From a virus, in the IMG/VR virus record IMGVR_UViG_3300049846_000738, positions 1 through 40,158 of that record: a DNA stretch of 40,158 bases, one strand, 5' to 3'. The notes below the pieces were generated by a model. The model saw nothing but the letters and a program-made list of their open reading frames with translations. It did no database searches and was not told the DNA's origin. Positions 20,066 to 27,388 of the stretch are shown piece by piece (positions within the stretch are counted from its first letter, which is position 1; the number at the start of each line of letters is the position of its first letter). Made by a program: the position numbers and the translations under genes.

Positions 20066-20090
20066 AACGACCAACTAACAGCGCCGCGCT
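20060..20090 (+). repeat. 31-bp direct repeat, copy 2 (intact MKRPTN start)
   Basis: The matching copy of 19759-19789, here continuing into the full 51-residue gene. Confidence 0.9.
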
Positions 20091-20217
20091 CTCCGTAGCG
20101 CAGGACTTGGCACAGATGGCGCTGGCCTCAACTGGCTGGCGTCGGGCAATCTTCTGGCGGGCCGCAATGGGCGAGCTGCGCAGGGCTTATCGAGTGGAGG
20201 AAGCCGGTCATGCCTAG
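20062..20217 (+). CDS. Small basic hypothetical protein
   Basis: The 51-residue protein (MKRPTNSAALSVAQDLAQMA, then a Trp/Arg-rich helix GWRRAIFWRAAMGELRRAYR) overlaps the previous stop by ATGA and the DHFR-like gene by 8 bases. The chain of overlaps supports real translation. No family is recognised. A truncated copy of its start lies at 19761. Confidence 0.65.
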   Translation: MKRPTNSAALSVAQDLAQMALASTGWRRAIFWRAAMGELRRAYRVEEAGHA

Positions 20218-20596
20218 CCTATTCGCAATCGCAGCGGTCGGGCAGCGCGGGCAGATGGGCCTCCGTGGCCGCCTGCCGTGGCACGACAAGGCCGACCTGC
20301 GTTGGTTCAGGGAGATGACCTGGGGCCATGAGATAATCGTCGGGGCGGCCACGTTGCGGACGCTGCCGCATCTGCCGGGGAGGGCCATCATACCCGCCGA
20401 GCGATTCGCCACGCCTCAAGAGCTGCGCGACTATGTGCGACACACGGCAACCCAGCACGTCTACCTCATCGGTGGCCCGAAGACGTTTGCCCGGTTCGCC
20501 AGTGTCGTCGACCGCTGGTATGTGAACAAAATCAACTACGACGGCCCGGCTGATGCGTGGTTCGATTCGGCTTGGTTGCTTGCAGACGAGGGTTAG
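20210..20596 (+). CDS. Compact dihydrofolate reductase-like protein
   Basis: The 128-residue protein follows the DHFR pattern. FAIAAVGQRGQMGLRGRLPW is followed by HDKADLRWFREMTWGH (Asp29 at the catalytic acid position), EIIVGAATLRTLPHLPGR, VYLIGGPKTFARF (Gly88-Gly89 at the nicotinamide loop) and VVDRWYVNKI. It is shorter than the usual 155-165 residues; the strand-connecting segment after GRAIIPAERF is trimmed. It would reduce dihydrofolate to tetrahydrofolate for nucleotide synthesis, but no thymidylate synthase is in the window. Reduced activity or a DHFR-like binding role is possible. Confidence 0.8.
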   Translation: MPSLFAIAAVGQRGQMGLRGRLPWHDKADLRWFREMTWGHEIIVGAATLRTLPHLPGRAIIPAERFATPQELRDYVRHTATQHVYLIGGPKTFARFASVVDRWYVNKINYDGPADAWFDSAWLLADEG

Positions 20597-20597
20597 T

Positions 20598-20675
20598 ATG
20601 GCCGACCCGACCGGGTGGATTTTCATCGGCGGCCACGTGCTGGTGTATCTCGTGATGTTTTTGACGTGGCCATAG
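20598..20675 (+). CDS. 25-residue membrane peptide
   Basis: GAGGG lies 6 bases before ATG 20598, one base after the DHFR-like stop. The peptide MADPTGWIFIGGHVLVYLVM ends FLTWP and forms a single hydrophobic segment. It is very short and of unknown function. The coupling and ribosome site are the only support. Confidence 0.45.
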   Translation: MADPTGWIFIGGHVLVYLVMFLTWP

Positions 20676-20932
20676 AAGTAATCGCCAAACTATAATTAGC
20701 CGTGTATAGTTCGTTTTGTGGTGAATGCGCAGGCTGACAACTAGCTATGCACTGCGCGGGCTGATAGCTAGTTGGTACGACACTGACCCTTATGGGCGTT
20801 GAGGCTTAGCCCTCGAAATCAGTAAGCCGGAGTTCAGCACTGGCCATCACATCAGAGCAGGCACTGGCAGTCGCCGATACGCCGCAATAGCTCGCCGGAC
20901 GCTGTAACCGGCATAGCGACAAGGAGACCAAC
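20676..20932. other. Non-coding structured region upstream of a 47-residue peptide gene
   Basis: AACTATA (20689-20695) and TATAGTT (20706-20712) form a dyad containing TATAAT and TTAGC. It is followed by tandem-like units TGCGCAGGCTGA and TGCGCGGGCTGA and the 11-bp inverted repeat described separately. No protein gene was seen on the plus strand; a 139-codon minus-strand open frame (21225-20806) has no ribosome site and looks like chance. Function unknown. Confidence 0.45.
20738..20774. repeat. Perfect 11-bp inverted repeat (strong hairpin)
   Basis: CAACTAGCTAT (20738-20748) and ATAGCTAGTTG (20764-20774) with a 15-base loop. There is no T-run after it, so it is not an ordinary terminator. 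It could be an RNA structure or a protein-binding dyad. Confidence 0.85.
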
Positions 20933-21076
20933 ATGGTTGATTTTCTGATTATGTCGCTACTGGTGACGCTTTGCCTTGAGCGGAATCCAGTCAACTTGCA
21001 AGAGCCCACCTCGGGCCAGAAAGTGGCAACCAGCCAGACCGCCATCGCGGTCGAAACGGCAGACTTCTTCAGGTAG
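20933..21076 (+). CDS. Small protein with hydrophobic N-terminus
   Basis: A near-perfect ribosome site AAGGAG lies 6 bases before ATG 20933. The 47-residue product begins MVDFLIMSLLVTLCLERNPV and continues with a Gln/Thr/Ala-rich tail ending ETADFFR. The first 14 residues could be a membrane anchor. It stands alone in a largely non-coding region. No family is recognised. Confidence 0.55.
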   Translation: MVDFLIMSLLVTLCLERNPVNLQEPTSGQKVATSQTAIAVETADFFR

Positions 21077-21342
21077 TCGGTTGAGCGATAAATAAGGCGC
21101 CCACTCGGAGGGCTAATCCGGTAAGCTCCGAGCACCGTCGAGAGATGGAGCGGAGAGCACACAACTGAGGTTGCACTTAGCAAATCCGCTGTAACCGAGA
21201 CGGCATCAATCGCCTGCGATAGCAAGGCTGGTAACCTTTAACAGCTAGCGGGCGAAAGTGAAAGTGCAACCCCAGTTGTGTAGGGCTACGCAACGAGGAG
21301 CGATAAAATCGGTTTTGCTATTGCGAGTAGCTTTGATAACAA
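21077..21342. other. Non-coding structured region before terminase genes
   Basis: No gene longer than 10 codons with a ribosome site is visible. It holds a long inverted repeat (21160-21178 with 21262-21280), a decayed promoter-like segment CTAGCGGGCGAAAGT (21245-21259), and GTGCAA-17 bases-TACGCA (21264-21292). It ends in a terminator. A short RNA of about 80 bases from near 21298 to 21376 is possible. Confidence 0.4.
21160..21280. repeat. Long-range 19-bp inverted repeat carrying the GTGCAAC motif
   Basis: CACAACTGAGGTTGCACTT (21160-21178) is the complement of AAGTGCAACCCCAGTTGTG (21262-21280) at 18 of 19 positions, with 83 bases between. The same motif recurs once more at 25343 (GTGCAACACCTAGTTTTGTG), so it may be a binding site rather than only a stem. 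Confidence 0.8.
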
Positions 21343-21376
21343 GAACCCGAGGTTTGCAAGCCCTCGGGTTTTTCTA
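21343..21376 (+). terminator. Rightward terminator upstream of terminase
   Basis: AACCCGAGG-TTTGCAAGC-CCTCGGGTT followed by TTTCT. No protein gene lies immediately before it, which supports a short non-coding transcript. Confidence 0.8.
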
Positions 21377-21478
21377 TTTCCCCTCCTGTAAAAACCTCTA
21401 TACAATTGCGCTATGATGTGCTGGGCATGTCTTATCGTGTTGCGATGGTCGCAGCGCATAGCAAAGAGGTTACCCCAT

Positions 21479-21967
21479 ATGAGAATCGGCAAACCCAAGC
21501 CCCCCGGAGTTGCAGGAGTCACCCCCGTGCGTAAGCCGGGCGACCCCTTGCCCCCTGGGTATTTCGGGACAGGGCAGCCAACGAAATACCGCCCCGAGTA
21601 TTGCAAAGCCCTAATCGACTTCTTCGACCGCACCCCGTGGGAGGTCCAGTACGACGCGAAGGGCACGCCAAAGGTAGTGCCCGTGGATAAAGTCCCCACC
21701 ATCGGACGCTGGTGCCGGCATATGGGCATAAGCCAGCGGACGGTGGGCCTCTGGATGTCTAAGCACCCTGAGTTCGCGGAGGCACACGCGACAGCGATGG
21801 AGTTACAGAAGTCTTTCTATATCGAAACAGGGACGGCCCTTGGTGTTGGCAGCTTTGTCATGTTTGCGCTCAAATGCCACCACGGCATGTCTGAGCCGAA
21901 GCAGGAAAGCCCGGTGCAGGACTTGGCGCAACAGCTCGGCAACCTCATCGAGAAACTGCCGTCATGA
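21479..21967 (+). CDS. terS: Terminase small subunit
   Basis: The 162-residue protein starts at ATG 21479 (MRIGKPKPPGVAGV), with AAGAGGT 9 bases upstream. After a Pro-rich N-terminus, residues 38-110 have the helical DNA-binding pattern of small terminases (PEYCKALIDFFDRTP, then VPTIGRWCRHMGISQRTVGL, an HTH, and MSKHPEFAEAHATAMELQKS). The C-terminus (PVQDLAQQLGNLIEKLPS) is the likely contact with the large subunit. It recognises the packaging site and recruits TerL. Its stop overlaps the TerL start by ATGA, which supports the call strongly. Confidence 0.85.
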   Translation: MRIGKPKPPGVAGVTPVRKPGDPLPPGYFGTGQPTKYRPEYCKALIDFFDRTPWEVQYDAKGTPKVVPVDKVPTIGRWCRHMGISQRTVGLWMSKHPEFAEAHATAMELQKSFYIETGTALGVGSFVMFALKCHHGMSEPKQESPVQDLAQQLGNLIEKLPS

Positions 21968-23283
21968 GCAACCTGATGCTGGAGCGCCAGCAGGCGCGAT
22001 GGTACGAGCTAAAGGACCATCCGGTACAGCTGCGGCTGATTGAGGCGGTCGGGAACGGGCGGCGGTTCCCTCTTGTTCCGTCGGGCCGCCGCTCCGGTAA
22101 AACTGAGCGGTTCAAGCGGTTTCTGGTCAAGCAGGCGTTCAAGATTCCGGGCATGTACTTCGCGGCGGCCCCGACCCACGCACAGGCCAAGAAGATTTTC
22201 TGGGATGACCTGAAATCATTCACGCTGTCATGCACCCATCCGCGTCGGCCATCCGAATCCGAGCTCATCATCTACCTGCCGAACGGCTCGGAGATTCACG
22301 TTATCGGGCTGGACAAGCCACAGCGTATCGAGGGCATCCCGTGGACGGGCGGCGGCATTGACGAATTTGCGGACCTCAAGACCGAAGCCTGGGAGGCGAA
22401 CATCTACCCCGCGCTGAACACCGTGAACCCGACTCGACCGGATTACCGGGCTTGGTGCTGGCTGCTCGGGGTGCCGGACGGTCTGAACCACTATTATGAC
22501 CTGTGCCAAGCTGCGGACGCCGGTGTCTCGGAAGACTACGAGGTGTTCCACTGGACCACCGCCGAGATATTCCCAGAGATGGCCGCCGAGGCTCGCAAGA
22601 TTATGAGCCGCAAGCAGTACAATCAGGAGTTCGAGGCGAGCTTCGAGACTGCCAACGGCAAAATCTACGAGGATTACTCCAAGGACAATTACACCAACGC
22701 GACTATTGAGCCGCATGAGTCGCTGCACTGGATGCACGACCAGAACTTTACCCCGCTGTCGTCATCGGTTGCCGTAATCCGCAACGGGGCTGACGTCTAT
22801 CTGCTTGACGAAATCGTGCTCATCAGCGCCGTGTCGCGTCAGTCGGCCCTCGAGTTCGTGGAGAAGTTCAAGGAGCACAAGAACAAGCACGTTTACATCT
22901 ACGGCGACCCGGCGGGTCGGGCGGGTGAAAAGCACGGGCACAACTCCGACTATAACGACATTGAGGACGTGCTGCGAGCGAACGGCTGGACGTTTGAGCG
23001 CCGGGTTAAGCCGGCGCATCCGGCCATCAAAGACCGGCAAAACGCCGTGCGGGCCAAGATTAAGACCGCCGATGGTGCCGTCAGCCTGTACGTAAACCCG
23101 CAAACAGCGCCGTGGAGCCACAAGGGCCTAGCCACTGTTCAGTTGCAACAAGGGTCGGCGTTCCAAGAAGACCAGAAGAACCAGTATCAGCACATCACAA
23201 CGGCAATTGGCTACTTTGTCGATTACCTGTACCCTGTAAGCAACAAGGCCCCGGTACACATCCCGGTGACTTTCGCTCTGTGA
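21964..23283 (+). CDS. terL: Terminase large subunit (packaging ATPase/nuclease)
   Basis: The 439-residue protein has Walker A GRRSGKT (41-47), FAAAPTHAQAKKIFW in the next strand-helix, Walker B GGGIDEFAD (129-137, Asp133-Glu134) and the RNase H-like nuclease core with YIYGDPAG (about 312-318) plus HNSDYNDIEDVL downstream. It drives DNA into the prohead and cuts concatemers. The length is normal for compact large terminases. It is coupled to the small subunit and followed by a small zinc-ribbon gene and the portal gene, the usual order. Confidence 0.95.
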   Translation: MSNLMLERQQARWYELKDHPVQLRLIEAVGNGRRFPLVPSGRRSGKTERFKRFLVKQAFKIPGMYFAAAPTHAQAKKIFWDDLKSFTLSCTHPRRPSESELIIYLPNGSEIHVIGLDKPQRIEGIPWTGGGIDEFADLKTEAWEANIYPALNTVNPTRPDYRAWCWLLGVPDGLNHYYDLCQAADAGVSEDYEVFHWTTAEIFPEMAAEARKIMSRKQYNQEFEASFETANGKIYEDYSKDNYTNATIEPHESLHWMHDQNFTPLSSSVAVIRNGADVYLLDEIVLISAVSRQSALEFVEKFKEHKNKHVYIYGDPAGRAGEKHGHNSDYNDIEDVLRANGWTFERRVKPAHPAIKDRQNAVRAKIKTADGAVSLYVNPQTAPWSHKGLATVQLQQGSAFQEDQKNQYQHITTAIGYFVDYLYPVSNKAPVHIPVTFAL

Positions 23284-23293
23284 CGAGGATTTT

Positions 23294-23452
23294 ATGACTG
23301 ATTCTTTCTATTGCCCATTCTGCCAAAAGCACATCGAGCCCGAGCGTGACGACTCCGGCGAAATTATCCAGATGGATTGCGGGGGCGGCCGAGTGTTTGT
23401 GCATGACGATGTCCCGCACGACCCGGACTATACATTCGAGGAGCTGCAATGA
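23294..23452 (+). CDS. Small zinc-knuckle protein between terminase and portal
   Basis: The 52-residue protein starts at ATG 23294 after GAGGA, and its stop overlaps the portal start by ATGA. It carries FYCPFCQKHIEPE, a CxxC knuckle, plus a later Cys, and a very acidic C-terminus (DDVPHDPDYTFEELQ). No family is recognised. Its position between terL and the portal gene and its overlap support translation. Confidence 0.65.
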   Translation: MTDSFYCPFCQKHIEPERDDSGEIIQMDCGGGRVFVHDDVPHDPDYTFEELQ

Positions 23453-24927
23453 CCGCAAACGTAAACTACGGCTCTGGCGTCAAGACGCGCCATCGGAGCT
23501 ATGACAAGGCGCTGGCAGTGTGGCAGAAGGTGCGCCACGCGGTAGCGGGTGACCTCATCCGCTATCTGCGCGACGTCGGCCAGAACGAGCCGGACCGCAC
23601 CTACGGCGCCGCCCGTCAGAAGGAGTACGAGGAAGGCGCCATCTGCTACAACTTCACCAAGCGCACTTTGTCAGGGATGGTCGGCTCTGTGATGCGCAAA
23701 GACCCGGAACAGACTATCCCGACGCAGCTGGAATACCTGCTGGAGAATGCGGACGGCTCCGGCGTGGGTCTGTGGCAGCAGGCGCAGGACACGCTGCAAG
23801 AGCTGGACTCCTTGGGCCGTGGCGGTTTGCTGGTGGACGCGCCGAACGTCCAGGCGGCTACGATGGCCGAGCAGAATGCCGGCCTGCTGAATCCGGTACT
23901 GGCCTACTACACGGCAGAGAATATCATCAACTGGCGCACTGAGCGCATCGGGTCCGTAAATCGTATCGTTATGGTCGTGCTCCGGGAGGAGTACGAATAC
24001 CAGAGTGGCCAGGACGAGTTCAACTACCAGGTGGGCGAGCAATACCGGGTGCTCGATAGCGTCGACGGCAAGTATCGGCAGCGAATCTACAGGTACGACT
24101 CGAAAGGCGCGCTGCTGGACGGCCAGGTAGTCGAGATTTTCCCGCAGATGGGCAATCTTGAGCCGGGCGTCATCCCGTTCACGTTCATCGGCGCGACCAA
24201 CAACGACCACACCATCGACGACGCGCCGTTGTTGCCGTTGGCAGAGCTGAATATCGGGCATTTCCGCAACTCAGCCGACAATGAGGAATCGAGCTTTGTG
24301 GTGGGCCAGCCCACGCTATTCATCGCCCCCGGTGAGTCAATGAGCTTGCAGGTGTTCCAAGAGGCGAATCCCAACGGTGTGAAGATGGGCAGCCGCAGCG
24401 GCCACAATATCGGTGCAGGGGGTAATGCGTTTCTGGTGCAGGCCGAGGCCAACAACCTCGCCAAGGAGAACATGCTTCAGAAAGAACAGCAGGCTATCCA
24501 GATTGGCGCCCAGCTCATCACCCCGAGCCAGCAGATTACGGCGGAGTCGGCGCGGTTGCAGCGCGGGGCCGACACCTCTGTGATGGCCACGATTGCCAAC
24601 AACGTGAGCTCGGCCTACACCCAGGCGCTGAAATGGGTGGCGCTGGCGATGGGCGTCTCTGACGCTGGTATCGAGTTCAAGCTCAATACTGAATTTTTCT
24701 TGCTACCGATGACGGCACAGGATCGGTCCGCATGGATGGCCGAGATTAATGCAGGGCTACTACCGGCAACGGCGTTCTATGCAGCGCTGCGCCGGGCGGG
24801 GGTAACAGACTGGTCTGACGAAGACATTAAGACGGCTATCGAGAACCAGCCTATGCCTAGTGCTCAACAGGTGCAACGGGTCGCAGGAGATATCCCGTTA
24901 ATTGCAAACCAAGATTTGCAACAATAA
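23449..24927 (+). CDS. Portal protein (DUF4055 type)
   Basis: The 492-residue protein forms the ring at the head vertex through which DNA passes. The pattern AVWQKVRHAVAGDLIRYLRD, YEEGAICYNFTKRTLSGMVG and PFTFIGATNN, then LAELNIGHFRNSADNEESSF, AQLITPSQQITAESARLQRG and a helical C-terminus is that of DUF4055 portal-like proteins. It is usually found between terL and an SPP1 gp7-like gene, as here. The length fits. It begins at an ATGA overlap and is followed by a two-way terminator. Confidence 0.9.
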   Translation: MTANVNYGSGVKTRHRSYDKALAVWQKVRHAVAGDLIRYLRDVGQNEPDRTYGAARQKEYEEGAICYNFTKRTLSGMVGSVMRKDPEQTIPTQLEYLLENADGSGVGLWQQAQDTLQELDSLGRGGLLVDAPNVQAATMAEQNAGLLNPVLAYYTAENIINWRTERIGSVNRIVMVVLREEYEYQSGQDEFNYQVGEQYRVLDSVDGKYRQRIYRYDSKGALLDGQVVEIFPQMGNLEPGVIPFTFIGATNNDHTIDDAPLLPLAELNIGHFRNSADNEESSFVVGQPTLFIAPGESMSLQVFQEANPNGVKMGSRSGHNIGAGGNAFLVQAEANNLAKENMLQKEQQAIQIGAQLITPSQQITAESARLQRGADTSVMATIANNVSSAYTQALKWVALAMGVSDAGIEFKLNTEFFLLPMTAQDRSAWMAEINAGLLPATAFYAALRRAGVTDWSDEDIKTAIENQPMPSAQQVQRVAGDIPLIANQDLQQ

Positions 24928-24957
24928 AAAAAGGCCCCGTTATGGGGCCTTAGTTTT
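24928..24957. terminator. Bidirectional terminator after portal gene
   Basis: AAGGCCCC-GTTAT-GGGGCCTT with A-run before and TAGTTTTA after. Almost identical to the element at 27835-27863, and likewise placed where a leftward gene is inserted. Confidence 0.85.
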
Positions 24958-25270
24958 ACATTGTGGGCGGGATGGGGTAGTCAATTTCTGCCCAATGCGA
25001 CACACCGCGCAGTGGCTCGTAATACCCGTCATAGTCCGGATGGCTCAACAGCTCGGCGAAGCCGACAAAATCTGCGGGCTCTCCGTCACAATTGAGAGAC
25101 ACCCATTCAGGATACTCGCCATCTTCGTCGCGTTCCGCTAATGGGTGGTTTACGAAGTACCCGTCTCGTGCGCAAAGTTCACCTTGCGCATTCCGCACGC
25201 ACACCCAAACATGCATAGTGCCGCCTAGTTCTACAACAGGACTTTGGTCGGCTGGAATCCAATGTGTCAT
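24956..25270 (-). CDS. Leftward inserted gene, hypothetical (moron-like)
   Basis: The 104-residue protein (MTHWIPADQSPVVELGGTMH, VWVCVRNAQGELCARDGYF, a central acidic part, ending YYEPLRGVSHWAEIDYPIPP) resembles the small phage proteins with an N-terminal W-I-P and C-terminal H-W-x-E. These are often annotated DUF551-like, but that match is weak. It is the only leftward gene in the packaging block, with its own promoter, the shared leader GCAGAGGTG and its own terminator, which is how late-inserted accessory genes look. Confidence 0.7.
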   Translation of the reverse strand: MTHWIPADQSPVVELGGTMHVWVCVRNAQGELCARDGYFVNHPLAERDEDGEYPEWVSLNCDGEPADFVGFAELLSHPDYDGYYEPLRGVSHWAEIDYPIPPTM

Positions 25271-25319
25271 TTCCCACCTCTGCTAAGTAAGTGCAGCCCC
25301 GCGCCGCACTGTTAAAACT

Positions 25320-25371
25320 ATAGTATGCTAATATTCTGAAAGGTGCAACACCTAGTTTTGTGCGGTACACT
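25320..25371. promoter_or_regulatory. Overlapping divergent promoters sharing one hexamer
   Basis: Leftward: TTGCAC (25348-25343), 17-base spacer with ATTAGCA, TACTAT (25325-25320). Rightward: GTGCAA (25343-25348), 17-base spacer, TACACT (25366-25371). The shared hexamer lies in the dyad AGGTG-CAA-CACCT (25341-25353), so one bound protein could switch direction. Confidence 0.5.
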
Positions 25372-25396
25372 CTTGGCACTAGAGGAGAGGAACCGC

Positions 25397-25645
25397 ATGG
25401 GCAACATCAAGTCTTTCCCCGCACCTGGCGACGCGGGTGCAAATGTAATCGAGCGGCTAGAAGAGGCGCTTTCCATGGCAAAACAAGGCCACATCGCCAA
25501 CGTGCTGATGGTCATGGTCGATACTGACGACAACGTGTACCACGGCTGGGCCAACGGCAACAGGCCAACCCTGATTATCGGTGAGGCGTATTGCGCGATG
25601 CAGGCGCTATCTGAGGCGGTTGTGCAGCGCCGGGGTGAAGCATGA
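25397..25645 (+). CDS. Small hypothetical protein before head morphogenesis gene
   Basis: The 82-residue protein starts at ATG 25397 (MGNIKSFPAPGDAGANV), chosen because GAGGAGAGGA precedes it. The sequence ERLEEALSMAKQGHIANVLM and VMVDTDDNVYHGWANG, then GEAYCAMQALSEAVVQRRGE is a small alpha/beta protein often seen in phage genomes as an uncharacterised protein; I assign no function. ATGA overlap with the next gene. Confidence 0.7.
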   Translation: MGNIKSFPAPGDAGANVIERLEEALSMAKQGHIANVLMVMVDTDDNVYHGWANGNRPTLIIGEAYCAMQALSEAVVQRRGEA

Positions 25646-26691
25646 GCCTCATCTCCGCCTTCATCAGCCACCAAATCTGGCTCCAGCGCAACGCGACCAG
25701 CGAAGTAAATCAGCTCGCGCCCTTCATCGAAGAGATGCGCCGAGAGGTCAAGAAGCAGGTGCTGGCGTTCGGTGACGAGAGCCGCACCAAGGCCAAGCTG
25801 TCGGCAATGCTCAAGGACTTGACCGAGACGCTCTACGCACTCGGCAGCGACTGGGATGAGAAGCTAGTTGCCGATTTGCAGGAACTGGCCAAGTACGAGG
25901 CCAAATGGGCTTCCGACACGATGACAGACGCAACCGGGGTCAACTTCACTACCCCGACGCCAGAGCAGGTCTGGAGCGCAATCAAGTTTCAGCCCCTGGC
26001 GCTGGAAGGTAAGCCCGTCGAGTTCATGCAGCTGGTGCAGGGGTGGAAAGAGGCCGAGGTGGCGCGGCTGGTGCAAGGGGTTAAATCCGGCTTCGTGCAG
26101 GGCCAGACAACACGACAGATTGTCAAGCAGGTGGTCGGTGCTGGGGGCCTCGGCGATGTATCAGAGCGCCACGCGGCGACGGTCGTGCGTACCGCGCTGA
26201 ACCACGTATCGACCGAGGCGCGGCTTCTGACTCTCCAGAAGAATAGCGACGTGGTGCAGAAATACGAGTGGATATCGACGCTGGACAGCCGCACCTCGAC
26301 CATATGCCGCTCGCGTGACGGCCAGAAGTACGAATTCGGCAAAGGGCCTCTGCCGCCAGCACACGCAAATTGTAGGAGCAATATTGCGCCGGTCGTCTCG
26401 CCAGAGTTCGACTTTCTCGACGCTGGGGCGAAGCGGGCGGCCCGTGGCGCAGATGGCGGTATGCAGATTGACGCCAATATGAGCTATTACGACTTTTTAG
26501 CCCTTCAGCCTGCCGCATTTCAGGATGCCGCATTAGGCCCTGTACGCGGCAAGATATTCCGTAACGCTGGTATGTCCCCCGAAGAGTTCAGGTCTGCCTC
26601 TGTGGACGGATTTGGCAGACCACTAACGCTAAAAGAAATGGCAGAATTAGACGCGAAGGTAGCCGCGTATCTTAAAGGCGGAGTATACTAG
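25642..26691 (+). CDS. Minor head / head morphogenesis protein, SPP1 gp7-like
   Basis: The 349-residue protein carries the phage Mu F / SPP1 gp7 domain in about residues 110-255: FVQGQTTRQIVKQV, ERHAATVVRTALNHVSTEA, then YEWISTLDSRTSTICRSRDG and PPAHANCRSNIAPVV with conserved Cys/His. Gp7-type proteins bind the portal and help head assembly or DNA ejection. The C-terminal 95 residues (SYYDFLALQPAAFQDAALGP, PLTLKEMAELD) resemble the extension seen in several phage head proteins. Position after the portal supports the call. Confidence 0.9.
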   Translation: MSLISAFISHQIWLQRNATSEVNQLAPFIEEMRREVKKQVLAFGDESRTKAKLSAMLKDLTETLYALGSDWDEKLVADLQELAKYEAKWASDTMTDATGVNFTTPTPEQVWSAIKFQPLALEGKPVEFMQLVQGWKEAEVARLVQGVKSGFVQGQTTRQIVKQVVGAGGLGDVSERHAATVVRTALNHVSTEARLLTLQKNSDVVQKYEWISTLDSRTSTICRSRDGQKYEFGKGPLPPAHANCRSNIAPVVSPEFDFLDAGAKRAARGADGGMQIDANMSYYDFLALQPAAFQDAALGPVRGKIFRNAGMSPEEFRSASVDGFGRPLTLKEMAELDAKVAAYLKGGVY

Positions 26692-26743
26692 CACAGCTGC
26701 CTAGCTTTGGTCGGTGAAGCAGCAAACAGGAAGCAACTATTCT

Positions 26744-26799
26744 AGCCCCGTTGAGGTATGCCGCGCTTTAGGCATCGACCAAACTCAACGGGGCTTATT
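26744..26799 (+). terminator. Large hairpin with terminator features before the HNH gene
   Basis: AGCCCCGTTGAG (26744-26755) and CTCAACGGGGCT (26784-26795) form a perfect 12-bp stem around a 28-base loop containing ATGCC...GGCAT, followed by TATTT. It lies between the head gene and the HNH/AP2 gene. Confidence 0.65.
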
Positions 26800-26814
26800 T
26801 ATGAGGCTTTTCAC

Positions 26815-27387
26815 ATGGCTGGACTAGTATTCGGTGTCGGGGTAAACGACGTATCACCGATAAGTGATGGTGGGGTGCATATTCCTGCTTATGCCGCATG
26901 GAAGAACATGTTAAAGCGGTGTTACGACTTTAACTGGCAGGAGGCAAATAAAACCTACAAGGGGTGCACAGTTTGCCGAGAGTGGATGACGTTTTCCGCG
27001 TTTAAATTGTGGTTTGACAAGAACTACATAGACGGGTGGCAGATCGATAAAGACTTACTAGTCACCGAGAACAAAATATACAGCCCGTATACTTGCGTAT
27101 TCGTACCGAAGTGGTTGAACACTTTCACGACAGCCCACACTTCGGCCAGAGGCGATTTTCCAATTGGTGTCTTTTATCACAAGAAAAAGATGCGTTACAT
27201 AGCTCAAATATCAGATGGTTCTGTTCGCGTGCATTTGGGCGGGTTCAGTACACCAGCGGCGGCACATCTTGCGTGGCACAACGCAAAGTTAGACATTGCT
27301 CATAGGTATAAGGAGATGTGCGATATGATAGACCCGCGCCTTTTTGAGGGTGTTATACGTAAAATTAACTCAATGAGAGAGGTTTAA
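26815..27387 (+). CDS. HNH-like homing endonuclease with AP2-type domain
   Basis: The 190-residue protein starts at ATG 26815 (MAGLVFGVGVNDVSPI). AYAAWKNMLKRCYDFNWQEA, KTYKGCTVCREWMTFSAFKL, GWQIDKDLLVTENKIYSPYT and CVFVPKWLN (about 26-102) is the zinc-containing HNH-like nuclease pattern of free-standing phage endonucleases. PIGVFYHKKKMRYIAQIS and VRVHLGGFSTPAAAHLAW (116-154) is an AP2-like DNA-binding domain. Base composition is distinctly lower in GC than the head genes around it, which indicates recent transfer. It sits in a head operon, directly before a gene with the same first nine bases. Confidence 0.85.
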   Translation: MAGLVFGVGVNDVSPISDGGVHIPAYAAWKNMLKRCYDFNWQEANKTYKGCTVCREWMTFSAFKLWFDKNYIDGWQIDKDLLVTENKIYSPYTCVFVPKWLNTFTTAHTSARGDFPIGVFYHKKKMRYIAQISDGSVRVHLGGFSTPAAAHLAWHNAKLDIAHRYKEMCDMIDPRLFEGVIRKINSMREV

Positions 27388-27388
27388 C

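Noticed and set aside
20806-21225. 139-codon minus-strand open frame in the pre-terminase region
   Set aside because: No ribosome site, Ser-rich random-like sequence, and it crosses the structured repeats.
20676-21480. tRNA genes in the structured region
   Set aside because: No GTTCRANNC T-loop with matching acceptor stem was found, despite several hairpins.
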